From the NCBI GenBank assembly GCA_910585635.1, contig CAJUFE010000034.1:1-47885 (forward strand): a stretch of 47,885 nucleotides of DNA, read 5' to 3'. Source of the DNA: an uncultured Lachnospiraceae bacterium. GTDB taxonomy: Bacteria > Bacillota > Clostridia > Lachnospirales > Lachnospiraceae. Positions 10,973 to 19,636 of this stretch are shown piece by piece. The translations under genes were made by a program, and so were the position numbers. A model generated the notes under the pieces. The model did no database searches. It was not told the origin of the DNA and saw only the letters and a program-made list of their open reading frames with translations. Positions within the stretch are counted from its first letter, which is position 1, and each line of letters begins with the position of its first letter.

Positions 10973-11026
10973 GTCTACATAGTGTAGTCTTATGTATAGA
11001 CTACACTATGTAGACACATTTGTCAA
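10973..11026 (-). promoter_or_regulatory. BlaI-type operator and promoter
   Basis: GTCTACATAGTGTAGTC (10973-10989) and its exact complement (10999-11015) flank a 9-nt spacer. Each 17-bp arm contains TACA-tag-TGTA, the half-site pattern of BlaI/MecI operators, so this is a tandem pair of operators. A consensus -35 TTGACA (11021-11026) with a 17-nt spacer to a weak -10 TAGTCT (10998-11003) overlaps it on the minus strand. Confidence 0.85.
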
Positions 11027-11140
11027 GCAAGCTATAAAAATGACGACCGAAGAGATCGTTGAGCTTTTAGACAAGATCGCAACAGCTAAGGATCAGAAAT
11101 AAGCGTTAGCGGAGGCTTGTCACTCCGCTGTTTATCGTCA

Positions 11141-11168
11141 AAAGGGAACTGTCGCGATCTTGCGACAG
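11141..11168 (-). terminator. Terminator of the glp operon
   Basis: On the minus strand CTGTCGC, loop AAGATC, GCGACAG (11149-11168), then TTCCCTTTT. It lies 50 nt past the stop of the last glp gene. A second stem, AGCGGAG/CTCCGCT, is at 11108-11129. Confidence 0.8.
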
Positions 11169-11218
11169 CCCCCTCCTGTTCTTTTCTGGCCGTTCACGCG
11201 GCGTATCGGCCGTATGCC

Positions 11219-11578
11219 CTACAGCACCGCCTTCGTGGCTACCATATCCACGCCTGTCCCGGCCACATCGGCCAGGACCACATCCCCGATGTGGACCGGA
11301 GCTTTGACCGTTACATCCTTCAAAGCCCGCACACAGTCGAAGATCTTCCCCTTGGGGATATCTTCCTTCGTCTTGACGGAGACCATATCCGCGTTCCCGC
11401 CTTCCACCTTTACCGTGGAGGTGACGATCCTGGTGGGGTTTGTCACTTCCTTGCGGGCATAGACATCGCCGCGCTTGCAGGTATGACCGGTCACGCTCAT
11501 GACCTGACCCTCTTCCAGCTCCACGGTCAGAGGACAGCCCATAGGACAGCCGATACAGATCAATTCTCTTTTCTCCAT
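11219..11578 (-). CDS. DUF1667 protein, third component of the glycerol-3-phosphate oxidoreductase operon
   Basis: A 119-residue protein with cysteine motif CIGCPMGC at residues 8-15 and a further cysteine at about residue 33 (HTCKRGDVY), the pattern of DUF1667 proteins, likely an iron-sulfur or metal site. In clostridia this family follows two flavoprotein genes in glycerol operons, and that is the order here: it starts 5 nt after the preceding flavoprotein gene. I infer that it passes electrons or stabilises the complex, as the third subunit of an anaerobic glycerol-3-phosphate dehydrogenase. No membrane anchor is visible. Confidence 0.85.
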   Translation of the reverse strand: MEKRELICIGCPMGCPLTVELEEGQVMSVTGHTCKRGDVYARKEVTNPTRIVTSTVKVEGGNADMVSVKTKEDIPKGKIFDCVRALKDVTVKAPVHIGDVVLADVAGTGVDMVATKAVL

Positions 11579-11583
11579 GGTCT

Positions 11584-12849
11584 TTAAGCCTCCTCTATCT
11601 TGATGGTGATCTTCTTAAGCTCCGGATACTGTAAGAGCTTGGCCCGCTCCAGCTTGATCTCCTCCATCTCGCCGGGCGCCACCACGGGCCGCTTCCGGCT
11701 GATCACCTGCTCGTCGTCAAAATACACCCCGATGGTACATTTTTTATACACGTTCCCCACCCGGAAGCGGACGATCTGGGTATCATCCATCTTCTCCGGA
11801 TCGATGGTGCAGGGGACGGTGTAGCGCACGCCCTGGACCGGCTCTAAGGTGACCACATGGCCGCTGCCCGCTGCCACCGCGCCCTTGATGTACCGGGCGG
11901 CGTTCCTTCCGGCGGCCCCGGCTTCCTCGGACACAAAGTCCACCAGATCGTGGACGTGGAGCACATTGCCGCAGGCGAACACACCTTCGATGCTGGTCTC
12001 CATCCGCTCATTGACCTTGGGGCCAGAGGTCACCGGGTTCATCTGGACGCCCATCCCGTCGGAAAGCTCGTTCTCCGGGATCAGGCCCACGGAAAGGAGC
12101 AGGGTGTCGCAGCTATAGTCCTCTTCGGTCCCGGGGATGGGCTTCCCTCTCCCGTCCACCTTGGCCAGGGTGATGCCCTCTAAGCGCTCTTTCCCCCGGA
12201 TATCCACCACCGTGTGGCTCAGCTTTAAGGGGATGCCGTAGTCATCCAGACACTGGACGATGTTCCGCTTTAAGCCGCCGGAATAAGGCATCAGCTCCGC
12301 TACCACCTTCACCTTGGCCCCCTCTAAGGTCATGCGCCTGGCCATGATCAGGCCGATGTCGCCGGAGCCTAAGATCACCACCTCACGGCCTGGCATGAAT
12401 CCCTCCATGTTCACCAGCCGCTGGGCGGTACCGGCGGAATAGATCCCGGCCGGACGGTAGCCCGGGATGTTCAATGCGCCTCTGGAGCGCTCCCTGCAGC
12501 CCATGGCCAGGATGATGGCCCCTGCCTGGATCTGAAAAAGGCCTTCCTCCCGGTTCATGGCCGTGACCAGCTTATCCGCCCCGATCTCCATGACCATGGT
12601 GTTCAATCTATACTCGATGTCCAGATCCTTTGCCTGGTCGATGAACCTTCCCGCATACTCCGGCCCGGTCAGTTCCTCTTTAAAGGTGTGCAGCCCGAAG
12701 CCATTGTGGATGCACTGGTTCAAGATCCCGCCCAGCTCTTTGTCCCGCTCCAGGACCAGGATGCTGTCCACCCCTTCTTTTTTAGCCGCGATCGCCGCAG
12801 CGAGACCCGCAGGGCCTCCGCCGATCACAACGATATCATATGATCTCAT
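11584..12849 (-). CDS. FAD/NAD(P)-dependent oxidoreductase of the glp operon
   Basis: A 421-residue pyridine-nucleotide-disulfide-type flavoprotein. The FAD-binding GGGPAGLAAAIAAKKEG is at residues 9-25, a second nucleotide-binding fold begins near residue 157 (EVVILGSGDIGLIMARR), and FACGNVLHVHDLVDF is the usual C-terminal FAD contact. CIHNGFGLHTFKEE near residue 46 is typical of the version found beside the GlpA/GlpO-like protein in clostridia. I infer that it takes electrons from the dehydrogenase encoded upstream and reduces NAD(P) or another carrier. It lies 13 nt downstream of the dehydrogenase gene. Confidence 0.88.
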   Translation of the reverse strand: MRSYDIVVIGGGPAGLAAAIAAKKEGVDSILVLERDKELGGILNQCIHNGFGLHTFKEELTGPEYAGRFIDQAKDLDIEYRLNTMVMEIGADKLVTAMNREEGLFQIQAGAIILAMGCRERSRGALNIPGYRPAGIYSAGTAQRLVNMEGFMPGREVVILGSGDIGLIMARRMTLEGAKVKVVAELMPYSGGLKRNIVQCLDDYGIPLKLSHTVVDIRGKERLEGITLAKVDGRGKPIPGTEEDYSCDTLLLSVGLIPENELSDGMGVQMNPVTSGPKVNERMETSIEGVFACGNVLHVHDLVDFVSEEAGAAGRNAARYIKGAVAAGSGHVVTLEPVQGVRYTVPCTIDPEKMDDTQIVRFRVGNVYKKCTIGVYFDDEQVISRKRPVVAPGEMEEIKLERAKLLQYPELKKITIKIEEA

Positions 12850-12862
12850 CTATAGCCCTCCT

Positions 12863-14302
12863 TCAGATCTGATCCTTGTTGGTCCCGACCACCAGCTTGG
12901 AGCTGCCGCCGGACTTGGTGATCTCGAACATGCTCAGCTTACATTCCCTGGCCAGGATCTCCATGGTCCTGGGGGAACAGAAGCCTGCCTGGCAGCGCCC
13001 CATACCGGCCCGGGTCCTGCGCTTCACGCCGTCTAAGGATCTGGCGCCCAGGGGACGATGGATCGCGTCCAGGATCTCCCCCTCGGTCACCATCTCGCAG
13101 CGGCAGATGATATTGCCGTAAGCCGGGTTCTCCTTGATCAGGGCATTGCGTTCTTCCATGGACAGGGTGGAGGGATCTAAGATCCCCTTCCGTTTCCCCT
13201 GGAAGTTAGGATCGGGCTTTAAGTCCATCTTGTCCCGGCAGATCTGGGCCACCATCTTCCCGATCGCCGGCGCGCTGGTGAGGCCGGGGGATTCGATCCC
13301 GGCACAGTCGATGAAGCCCTCCGCTCCCTCCACCTCGCCGATGATGAACTCGTGGCCGTCCTCGTGGGCACGGAGGCCCGCAAAGGAGGTGATCACCTGG
13401 CGCATGGGCAGGTTTTTCACGTTCATCCCTGCCTTGCCGATCAGCTCGTCCAAGCCTTCCCGGGTGGTGGCGGTGGACTCCTTATCCTCGATATCGATCG
13501 CCGTGGGCCCCACTAAAAGGTTCCCGTGGACGGTGGGGGTGACCAGGACACCCTTGCCGAACTTCCCTGGCAGGGCGAAGATCGTGCGGGATACATGGCT
13601 GCCGGCCTTCTTATCTAACAGGCAGTAATCCCCCCGCCTTGGTGTGATGTGGATCTTCTTTTCGCTGACCATGTTGTGGAACTTATCCGCATGGACACCG
13701 GCAGCGTTCACCACATAGCGGGTGGTAAAGGTCCCCTTGTTTGTGACCAGCTCCCAGCCCCCTTCGATCTTCCGGATCTCGGTCACTTCGGTATCAAAAT
13801 GGAAGTCCACGCCGTTGTCATTGGCATTTTCCGCCATGGCGATGTTCATGTTAAAGGGGCAGACGATCCCTGCGGTGGGCGCGTACAGCACGGCGACCAC
13901 CTCATCGGTCAGGTTCGGCTCCAGGCGGCGGATCGCCTCCTGGTCGGTGATCACCTCCAGGCCCTTGACGCCATTTTTCACACCCCGGTCATATAAGGCC
14001 TTCAGGCCTGGGAGCTCGTCCTCATCTAAGCAGGCCACCAGGGAGCCGCAGCGTTTGAAGGGGAAGTCCAGCTCTTTGGAAAGGGCCTCCATCATCTCGT
14101 TCCCTTCTACGTTCAGCTTAGCCATCAGAGAACCCTCCGCGGCATCATAGCCTGCGTGGACGATGGCGCTGTTGGCCTTGGAAGTCCCGCAGCACACATC
14201 CTCCTCTTTCTCCAGGACACAAGCCTTGACCTGATACCGGGACAGCTCGCGGGCAGAGGCACACCCTGCCACACCGGCTCCGATCACGATCACATCATAC
14301 AT
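12863..14302 (-). CDS. FAD-dependent glycerol-3-phosphate dehydrogenase with BFD [2Fe-2S] domain
   Basis: About 479 residues. The N-terminal DAO-type FAD domain has VIVIGAGVAGCASARELS, and the C-terminal BFD-like domain has the four cysteines of CRCEM...GRCQAGFC, a [2Fe-2S] site. It oxidises glycerol-3-phosphate to dihydroxyacetone phosphate; this is the clostridial GlpA-like form rather than the oxygen-using GlpO. The start at 14302 (MYDVIVIG) follows GAAGGAGG, which lies inside the last codons of glpK, and the ATG is only 2 nt from the glpK stop, so translation is probably coupled. Partners are the two genes just downstream. Confidence 0.92.
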   Translation of the reverse strand: MYDVIVIGAGVAGCASARELSRYQVKACVLEKEEDVCCGTSKANSAIVHAGYDAAEGSLMAKLNVEGNEMMEALSKELDFPFKRCGSLVACLDEDELPGLKALYDRGVKNGVKGLEVITDQEAIRRLEPNLTDEVVAVLYAPTAGIVCPFNMNIAMAENANDNGVDFHFDTEVTEIRKIEGGWELVTNKGTFTTRYVVNAAGVHADKFHNMVSEKKIHITPRRGDYCLLDKKAGSHVSRTIFALPGKFGKGVLVTPTVHGNLLVGPTAIDIEDKESTATTREGLDELIGKAGMNVKNLPMRQVITSFAGLRAHEDGHEFIIGEVEGAEGFIDCAGIESPGLTSAPAIGKMVAQICRDKMDLKPDPNFQGKRKGILDPSTLSMEERNALIKENPAYGNIICRCEMVTEGEILDAIHRPLGARSLDGVKRRTRAGMGRCQAGFCSPRTMEILARECKLSMFEITKSGGSSKLVVGTNKDQI

Positions 14303-14304
14303 GT

Positions 14305-15801
14305 TCAGTCCTCCTTCGCCCAGCCGTAAGCACATTTTACCGCCTTGCTCCAGCCTTTTGTACGTTTTTCCCGCTCTTCCTGGGAGATCGTGGGCTCAAA
14401 GACCCGGTCGATATCCCAGTTCTTTACCACATCCTCCTTGCTGGCCCAGTAGCCTACCGCCAGCCCGGCCAGGTATGCCGCGCCCATAGCGGTGGTCTCC
14501 ACGCATTTCGGCCGGTCCACCGGGACGTTGCTCAAGTCGGCCTGGGTCTGCATCAGGAAATTATTGGCGCTGGCGCCGCCGTCCACCTTTAACGCGGACA
14601 GATCGATACCGGAATCGGCCCTCATGGCCTGGAGCACGTCGTTCACCTGGTAGCACAACGACTCTAAGGTGGCTCGGATGATGTGGTATTTGTTCACGCC
14701 ACGAGTGATGCCCACGATCGTGCCTCTGGCATACTGATCCCAATGGGGCGCGCCCAGACCGGTGAACGCCGGGACCACGTAGCAGCCGTTGGTATCCTTT
14801 ACCTTTTGGGCCATATATTCGGAATCCGGGGAAGAATCGATCATGCGCATCTCGTCCCGGAGCCACTGGATCGCGGCCCCTGCCACGAAGATCGATCCTT
14901 CCAGAGCGTACTCTACCTTCCCGTCCAGGCCCCAGGCGATCGTGGTCACCAGGCCGTTCTTGGAAAATACAGGCTTCTCGCCGGTGTTCATCAGCAGGAA
15001 ACAGCCTGTGCCATATGTATTCTTAGCCTCGCCGGCCGTAAAGCAGGTCTGTCCGAAGAGGGCCGCCTGCTGGTCCCCCGCCGCGCCGCCGATGGGGATC
15101 GGGCCGCCGAAGAACTGGGGATCCGCCTCGCCGTAGATATAGCTGGAAGGCTTTACCTCCGGCAGCATGCACCGGGGGATATCCAGCTCCTTTAGGATCT
15201 CCTCATCCCACTTAAGGGTACGGATGTTGAAGAGCATGGTGCGGGAGGCGTTGGAATAGTCCGTCACATGCACCTTCCCTTTGGTCAGCTTCCAGATCAG
15301 CCAGGTCTCCACGGTCCCGAAGAGCAGCTCGCCTTTTTCAGCCCGTTCTCTGGCCCCTTCTACATTATCCAGGATCCACTTGATCTTGGTGGCGGAAAAA
15401 TACGCGTCGATCACCAGGCCGGTCTTCTCCCGGTAGGCATCGGTCAGCCCCTTCTCTTTTAACTGATCACAGTACTCGGACGTCCTGCGGCACTGCCACA
15501 CGATCGCGTGGTGGACCGGCGCCCCGGTGTTCTTATCCCACACGATGGTGGTCTCCCGCTGATCGGTGATGCCGATCGCCGCGATATCCGCGGCGGTGGC
15601 GGCTACATTCGCCATGGCCGCCTGGGCCACCTCCAGCTGCACGGTCCAGATCTCATCCGCGTCATGCTCCACCCATCCGGGCTTTGGGAAATACTGGGTG
15701 AACTCCTTCTGTGCTACACTGCACATCTCCCCCTTTTCATTGAACAGGATACACCGGTTGCTGGTGGTCCCTGCATCCAGCGCCATCACATACTTTGCCA
15801 T
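14305..15801 (-). CDS. glpK: Glycerol kinase
   Basis: GlpK phosphorylates glycerol with ATP to sn-glycerol-3-phosphate. The protein is 498 residues, the normal length, and opens MAKYVMALDAGTTSNRCILF with the phosphate-1 loop of the FGGY kinase fold. Later motifs include GITDQRETTIVWDK, KVDGGASANNFLMQTQAD and AMGAAYLAGLAVGYW. The start is 15801, preceded by AAGGAGG at 5 nt; the long in-frame N-terminal extension upstream is leader RNA. No glycerol facilitator gene (glpF) accompanies it, so glycerol entry must be encoded elsewhere or be passive. Confidence 0.97.
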   Translation of the reverse strand: MAKYVMALDAGTTSNRCILFNEKGEMCSVAQKEFTQYFPKPGWVEHDADEIWTVQLEVAQAAMANVAATAADIAAIGITDQRETTIVWDKNTGAPVHHAIVWQCRRTSEYCDQLKEKGLTDAYREKTGLVIDAYFSATKIKWILDNVEGARERAEKGELLFGTVETWLIWKLTKGKVHVTDYSNASRTMLFNIRTLKWDEEILKELDIPRCMLPEVKPSSYIYGEADPQFFGGPIPIGGAAGDQQAALFGQTCFTAGEAKNTYGTGCFLLMNTGEKPVFSKNGLVTTIAWGLDGKVEYALEGSIFVAGAAIQWLRDEMRMIDSSPDSEYMAQKVKDTNGCYVVPAFTGLGAPHWDQYARGTIVGITRGVNKYHIIRATLESLCYQVNDVLQAMRADSGIDLSALKVDGGASANNFLMQTQADLSNVPVDRPKCVETTAMGAAYLAGLAVGYWASKEDVVKNWDIDRVFEPTISQEEREKRTKGWSKAVKCAYGWAKED

Positions 15802-16105
15802 ACACGCCTCCTTCTCTTTTGAAATACCTCCATGCCACTTTGCGAGCGCTCCCGCAGAACGGAAAGGCTCTTTTATCTTAAGCAACGCCGTCCTGTAAAA
15901 CCGGCCTGAACGACCCTCCATCTTGGTCTTCCTCCGGCTTTTTGCCATGACGCTGTTTAAAATACCTCTAAATACCTTTTGCTGGCCGGTCTCTCCAGCC
16001 GTCATCTGCCACAGACCTATCCCATCTGCTGCGCTGATGGCTTATCTCAGCCATGGATCGCCATAAATGGGAGCTTATCCGTTCCATAAAATATCCATGA
16101 GCATG
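15802..16105 (-). other. glpP-glpK intergenic leader
   Basis: A 304-nt stretch separates the glpP stop from glpK. It stays open in the glpK frame but has no ribosome binding site before its only early ATG codons, so I read it as untranslated. Small stems are visible (for example GCGGGAGCGCTCGC), but I recognise no terminator with a T-run and no known riboswitch. Confidence 0.4.
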
Positions 16106-16675
16106 TCACATCTCCCACACCCGAGGGTTCGTGGATGAGACCGAGATCGCGCCCGCTGCCAGAGCCGCTACCACATCCTCCTTCTCCGAGATCAGCCCGC
16201 CCGCGATCACCGGCACCTTCACCAGACGGCAGATGCGGTGGATGATCTTCGGCATCAGGCCGGGAAGGATCTCGATCGTATCGGGTCTGGCCACGCTCAT
16301 CTGCTTCTGGATATTTTCAAAAGCCATGGAATCCAGCACGAACACCCGCAGGGTGGTAAAAAGCCCCAGCTCCTTGCCCCGTTTGATCAGGGCCGGCTTC
16401 GTAGAGATGATCCCGTCCGCCGCGGTGGCTTGTCGGATAAAGTCCACCACCACTTCCTTCGCGCTCAGGCCTCCGATCAGATCCACATGGACTATGGCGG
16501 TCTTGTCCGCCGCCTTTACCTGCTCGACGATCCTGCCGATGCTGCATACATCCCCATAGAGGATGAACACGATCCGGATATCCTCGCAGGCACAGCAGGC
16601 CTTTAAACCCTGATCATCCTTCACCGCCGCGATCACCGGGGTCGTTTCCATCAGGTCAAAAAATACTTGCTCCAA
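16106..16675 (-). CDS. glpP: Glycerol-3-phosphate-responsive antiterminator GlpP
   Basis: GlpP binds leader mRNA when glycerol-3-phosphate is present and prevents early termination. Family stretches are FFDLMETTPVIAAVKDDQGL at the N-terminus, HVDLIGGLSAKEVVVDFI, IEILPGLMPKIIHRI, and PVIAGGLISEKEDVVAAL near the end, all on a TIM-barrel-like fold. I place the start at TTG 16675, because GGGAG lies 9 nt upstream and the protein then has about 189 residues, the family length. An upstream in-frame ATG at 16789 would translate through the leader terminator. It is the first gene of the glp operon, so it should control its own synthesis. Confidence 0.92.
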   Translation of the reverse strand: MEQVFFDLMETTPVIAAVKDDQGLKACCACEDIRIVFILYGDVCSIGRIVEQVKAADKTAIVHVDLIGGLSAKEVVVDFIRQATAADGIISTKPALIKRGKELGLFTTLRVFVLDSMAFENIQKQMSVARPDTIEILPGLMPKIIHRICRLVKVPVIAGGLISEKEDVVAALAAGAISVSSTNPRVWEM

Positions 16676-16761
16676 ATCTTTCGTCTCCCTTTCTATCCTA
16701 TATCCTATACCCGTTCCTTGGTCCACGCCTTCAGTACCCTTTACAGGTCTGCTGCCAAAAC

Positions 16762-16810
16762 AAAAAAGAGCACAGAAGTACAGCAACATCTCTGTCGTAC
16801 TACTATGCTC
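16762..16810 (-). promoter_or_regulatory. glp leader terminator, predicted GlpP target
   Basis: On the minus strand a long stem runs from GAGCA (16806-16810) to TGCTC (16768-16772), with further pairing of AGTAC and GTACT inside, followed directly by TTTTTT (16762-16767). It lies between the promoter and glpP, about 25 nt from the predicted transcript start. This is the geometry of an antitermination leader. Confidence 0.8.
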
Positions 16811-16842
16811 TCATCTCTCAGCACTGTTCTTTAATTAGGTCA

Positions 16843-16871
16843 AGTATAGCACGTTGTATAAGAACATGCAA
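16843..16871 (-). promoter_or_regulatory. Promoter of the glp operon
   Basis: On the minus strand TTGCAT (16866-16871), a 17-nt spacer, then TATACT (16843-16848): a good sigma-A promoter. The transcript would start near 16836, just ahead of the leader terminator. Confidence 0.75.
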
Positions 16872-17170
16872 GCACAAAGCAGGAGCAAAAGATCTTTTTA
16901 TGATGATCTTACAGGTTTTTGCTCCGGATCTCATTAGTTATGTGCAAAAGATATGACTTTGATCATTCCTTTTTTGGTTAAATTGTTATTTATTTGACAA
17001 AGCCTGCTGCTGTCTAGGCCAATGGCCTGTACATTAACTTAATGAGCTCTAAGGATAGAAAACCCACCTGTTTTATGATAAGATAGCAGTCGGGCATGTC
17101 TTATGTTCTATGGCAGCTCATCGATATCATAGAAGGAACAGATCCATATGGAAGGAGATCATAAGGAACG
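16872..17170. other. Divergent intergenic region between the glp promoter and the lipoprotein gene
   Basis: No gene is seen in these roughly 300 bases. An inverted repeat GGAGCAAAA (16882-16890) / TTTTGCTCC (16917-16925) encloses an inner GATC/GATC pair and could act on glp or lipoprotein transcription; it has no T-run. A possible -10 TAAGAT lies near 17080 on the plus strand. Confidence 0.4.
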
Positions 17171-17992
17171 ATGAAAAGAGTAAAGAGATATCTGGCAGCT
17201 TTGGCAGCAGGGGCGCTTTTGACCAGCGGATGCTTTTCCAGCGGCAGTGTACAGACGGAGGAAGGACCAGAGACCACCAAAACGACAGAGACCCTGGAGA
17301 TGGGGACAAACGCGGGCAGCACGGAGGTGGACGTGGGAGCGACGGAGACGATAGTGGCGCTTACAGAGACCGATAAAGCGGCAGAAAGCGAGGAACGCCC
17401 GGAGGGTACAGAGGGTACCAGCCTCTATGAGCGGGGGCTGGCGATGATCCAGCGGATGGATGCTATGGCCGGTTCGGATGCCTATAGCGGGATGATGTCT
17501 TCCTCTTCGGAGGTCCTGGATATCCTGGATGCGATCAGCGCCGGGGACTATACAAAGCCCAGGGTGGTATACGCGATGAAGATCCGGGAGCCGGAGACGC
17601 TGGATATCGCTCTGGCCTATGGAAAGGATATCGCTTCTCTGCCGGAGGAGCTAAAGCAGCCCCTCCGGCACCGTCTGGTGGCCGCTGTCCCGTCGATGAT
17701 GAGCAGCTTTAACGGAGCCAGCTCCTTAGCGGCTGTCAGCCTGGTCACGTCTGAGGACTTTTTCCTGGATGGCGATGTGACCGGAGAGAACCTGTATATC
17801 TATGTATATGATGGGGACTATTGTGCGTCCGTCCTCTTTTCTGCCCGGGGTGAGGGTATCGTGTCTGCGTCCGGCATGTTCATCTGCAACGATGGGCTCA
17901 AGGAGGTGACGGATGAGGGAGCGTTCACCGAATGGCTGAACGCGTATATCGGGAAAGCCGGGATCGAGGTATCTACTGTCCCGATGCGATGA
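17171..17992 (+). CDS. Secreted lipoprotein of unknown function
   Basis: A 273-residue protein with a clear lipoprotein signal: KRVKR, a hydrophobic core, then lipobox LTSGC with the lipidated Cys at residue 21. Residues 25-80 are a Thr/Glu-rich linker, a usual cell-wall spacer. The remaining roughly 190 residues form a compact domain with no motif I recognise. Ribosome binding site AAGGA lies just before the ATG, with AAGGAG slightly further up. It converges with the MATE gene to its right. A family name cannot be assigned from reading alone. Confidence 0.75.
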   Translation: MKRVKRYLAALAAGALLTSGCFSSGSVQTEEGPETTKTTETLEMGTNAGSTEVDVGATETIVALTETDKAAESEERPEGTEGTSLYERGLAMIQRMDAMAGSDAYSGMMSSSSEVLDILDAISAGDYTKPRVVYAMKIREPETLDIALAYGKDIASLPEELKQPLRHRLVAAVPSMMSSFNGASSLAAVSLVTSEDFFLDGDVTGENLYIYVYDGDYCASVLFSARGEGIVSASGMFICNDGLKEVTDEGAFTEWLNAYIGKAGIEVSTVPMR

Positions 17993-18022
17993 CAAAAAGA
18001 TACTTGATCAAAGGCATGTACT

Positions 18023-19408
18023 TCATCCCTTCCCCTTAAAGGAACGGATGTAGGGATCCGCATAGAAGGTGTACACCAGCTGCACCGTCATCACGCACCA
18101 GATCACCGGCTCACAGAGGATGACCGCGATGTAACCGAAGCGGGGGATAAACAGCAGGACAAAGAGGATCTTCCCAAAAAACTCGATGATACTGGACACC
18201 AGCGGCAGCAATTTTTGTCCCAGCCCCTGGAGTGCAGACCGGGTGGCGCACAGGACACCTAAGACCGCGTAGAAGGGGGATACCACCTTGAGGTAGCGGG
18301 CCGCATTGTCCAGCAATACGGCTTCCCTGGAGCCGGAGACCCACTTGACCAGGGTGGGCGCCAGGACCCAGGTGAGGCCCATGATGACCACGGTTATGAG
18401 CAGACTATAGAGATAGACATAGCGTGCGGCCTTCCGGATCCGGACGCCCTGATCGGCGCCCTTGTTCTGGGAGACAAAGGTGCTGAAAGCCATGGCCATG
18501 GCGATGATCGGCATGATGCAGAACATATAGAGCTTCCTGGCCGTCGTGTGGCCTGCGATGATCAGAGAGCCCAGACCATTGATCCCGTACTGCAAGATCA
18601 CAGAGCCTGCGGACACGATGCTGCTCATAAACCCCATAGAAAAGCCCTGCCCCAAAAGCTCCTGGTACATCTCTTTGCCGACGGAAAAATGCTCCCGCTC
18701 CGGGATCAAGATCTTGCTCTTGCACAGGATATAGAGGAGACAGAGCAGGACCGAGATCCCCTGGGCGATCACCGTAGCCACTGCCGCCCCTTTCACCCCC
18801 ATGCCCAGACGGGTGATGAAGAAGAGATCCAGCACGATGTTCAGACAAGAAGATAGGATCAGGAACACGAGTGGCATGACGCTGTTCCCGATCGCCCGCA
18901 AAAGCCCGGCGCAGAGGTTATAGGCGAACATCACGATCACGTACAGGGTGATCGTGGCGATGTAGCTGTAGGCCTCCTCGATCACCTCCGGCGGTGTATC
19001 CAAGAGCACCAGCAATGGACGCAAGAATAGCTGAGCGCCCCCTGTGATCCCCAGAGAGGAGACGACTCCGATGACGATGGAGCCGGCCACTGAACGCTTC
19101 AGCTCCTCTTCGTCTCCCGCTCCAAAGCTCCTGGCGGTCACGATCGCCAGCCCGTTCCCGATCCCTAAGGCAAAGCCTACCAGAAGATCGTAGATCGGGG
19201 CACACACGCCGATCGCGGCCAAGGAGGTATCTCCCAGATGATTCCCCACGATCATGGTATCCACGGTATTGTAAAGCTGTTGAAAGATATTGGAGAGCAG
19301 CAGGGGCAGGGCGAAAAGGACCAGGGTCTTAAAGATCGGTCCCTCCAGCATATCCATCTGGAACGTATCTGCCCGCAGCTTCCCCGAATGCGTATCGCCT
19401 CTCTTCAT
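18023..19408 (-). CDS. MATE-family multidrug efflux transporter
   Basis: A 461-residue inner-membrane antiporter with about twelve membrane segments. MATE hallmarks are LSNIFQQLYNTVDTMIVGNHLG near the N-terminus and the matching second-half motif (GFMSSIVSAGSVILQYGINGLG). It probably exports cationic compounds using a Na+ or H+ gradient; substrate unknown. ATG 19408 is preceded by AAAGGAAG at 9 nt. A 228-nt repetitive gap separates it from the second MATE gene, so co-transcription is uncertain. Confidence 0.9.
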   Translation of the reverse strand: MKRGDTHSGKLRADTFQMDMLEGPIFKTLVLFALPLLLSNIFQQLYNTVDTMIVGNHLGDTSLAAIGVCAPIYDLLVGFALGIGNGLAIVTARSFGAGDEEELKRSVAGSIVIGVVSSLGITGGAQLFLRPLLVLLDTPPEVIEEAYSYIATITLYVIVMFAYNLCAGLLRAIGNSVMPLVFLILSSCLNIVLDLFFITRLGMGVKGAAVATVIAQGISVLLCLLYILCKSKILIPEREHFSVGKEMYQELLGQGFSMGFMSSIVSAGSVILQYGINGLGSLIIAGHTTARKLYMFCIMPIIAMAMAFSTFVSQNKGADQGVRIRKAARYVYLYSLLITVVIMGLTWVLAPTLVKWVSGSREAVLLDNAARYLKVVSPFYAVLGVLCATRSALQGLGQKLLPLVSSIIEFFGKILFVLLFIPRFGYIAVILCEPVIWCVMTVQLVYTFYADPYIRSFKGKG

Positions 19409-19436
19409 CAGTGGGCACTTCCTTTCTTTTATCTTT

Positions 19437-19636
19437 CTTATAGACGCAGCCTACCCTTTGAGCTGGACAGTACCGAGACTGCAGCGCTGGTGGGAGCGCA
19501 CAGAGGCGCACCACCGTCCAGGCTGTGCAGGGGACGCAGCGAAAACTGGACCGTGCAGAGGTGCGGCACTGGCCGGACCATGCAAAAAACGCAACGCTGG
19601 CTGGATGGGCTGGCGCGTTAGTCCTGGCGCCAAGTC
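19437..19636 (-). repeat. Degenerate roughly 28-bp repeats between the two MATE genes
   Basis: On the plus strand the motif GGACC-TGCA-(G/A)-GC-CTGGC recurs about four to five times with heavy drift (for example near 19550, 19576 and 19603), spaced about 27-31 bases. I see no gene here and no good terminator. Confidence 0.5.

Noticed and set aside
11040..11102. 20-codon ORF (MTTEEIVELLDKIATAKDQK) next to the BlaI operator
   Set aside because: No ribosome binding site and no promoter on the plus strand; possibly the tail of a lost gene, too short to call.
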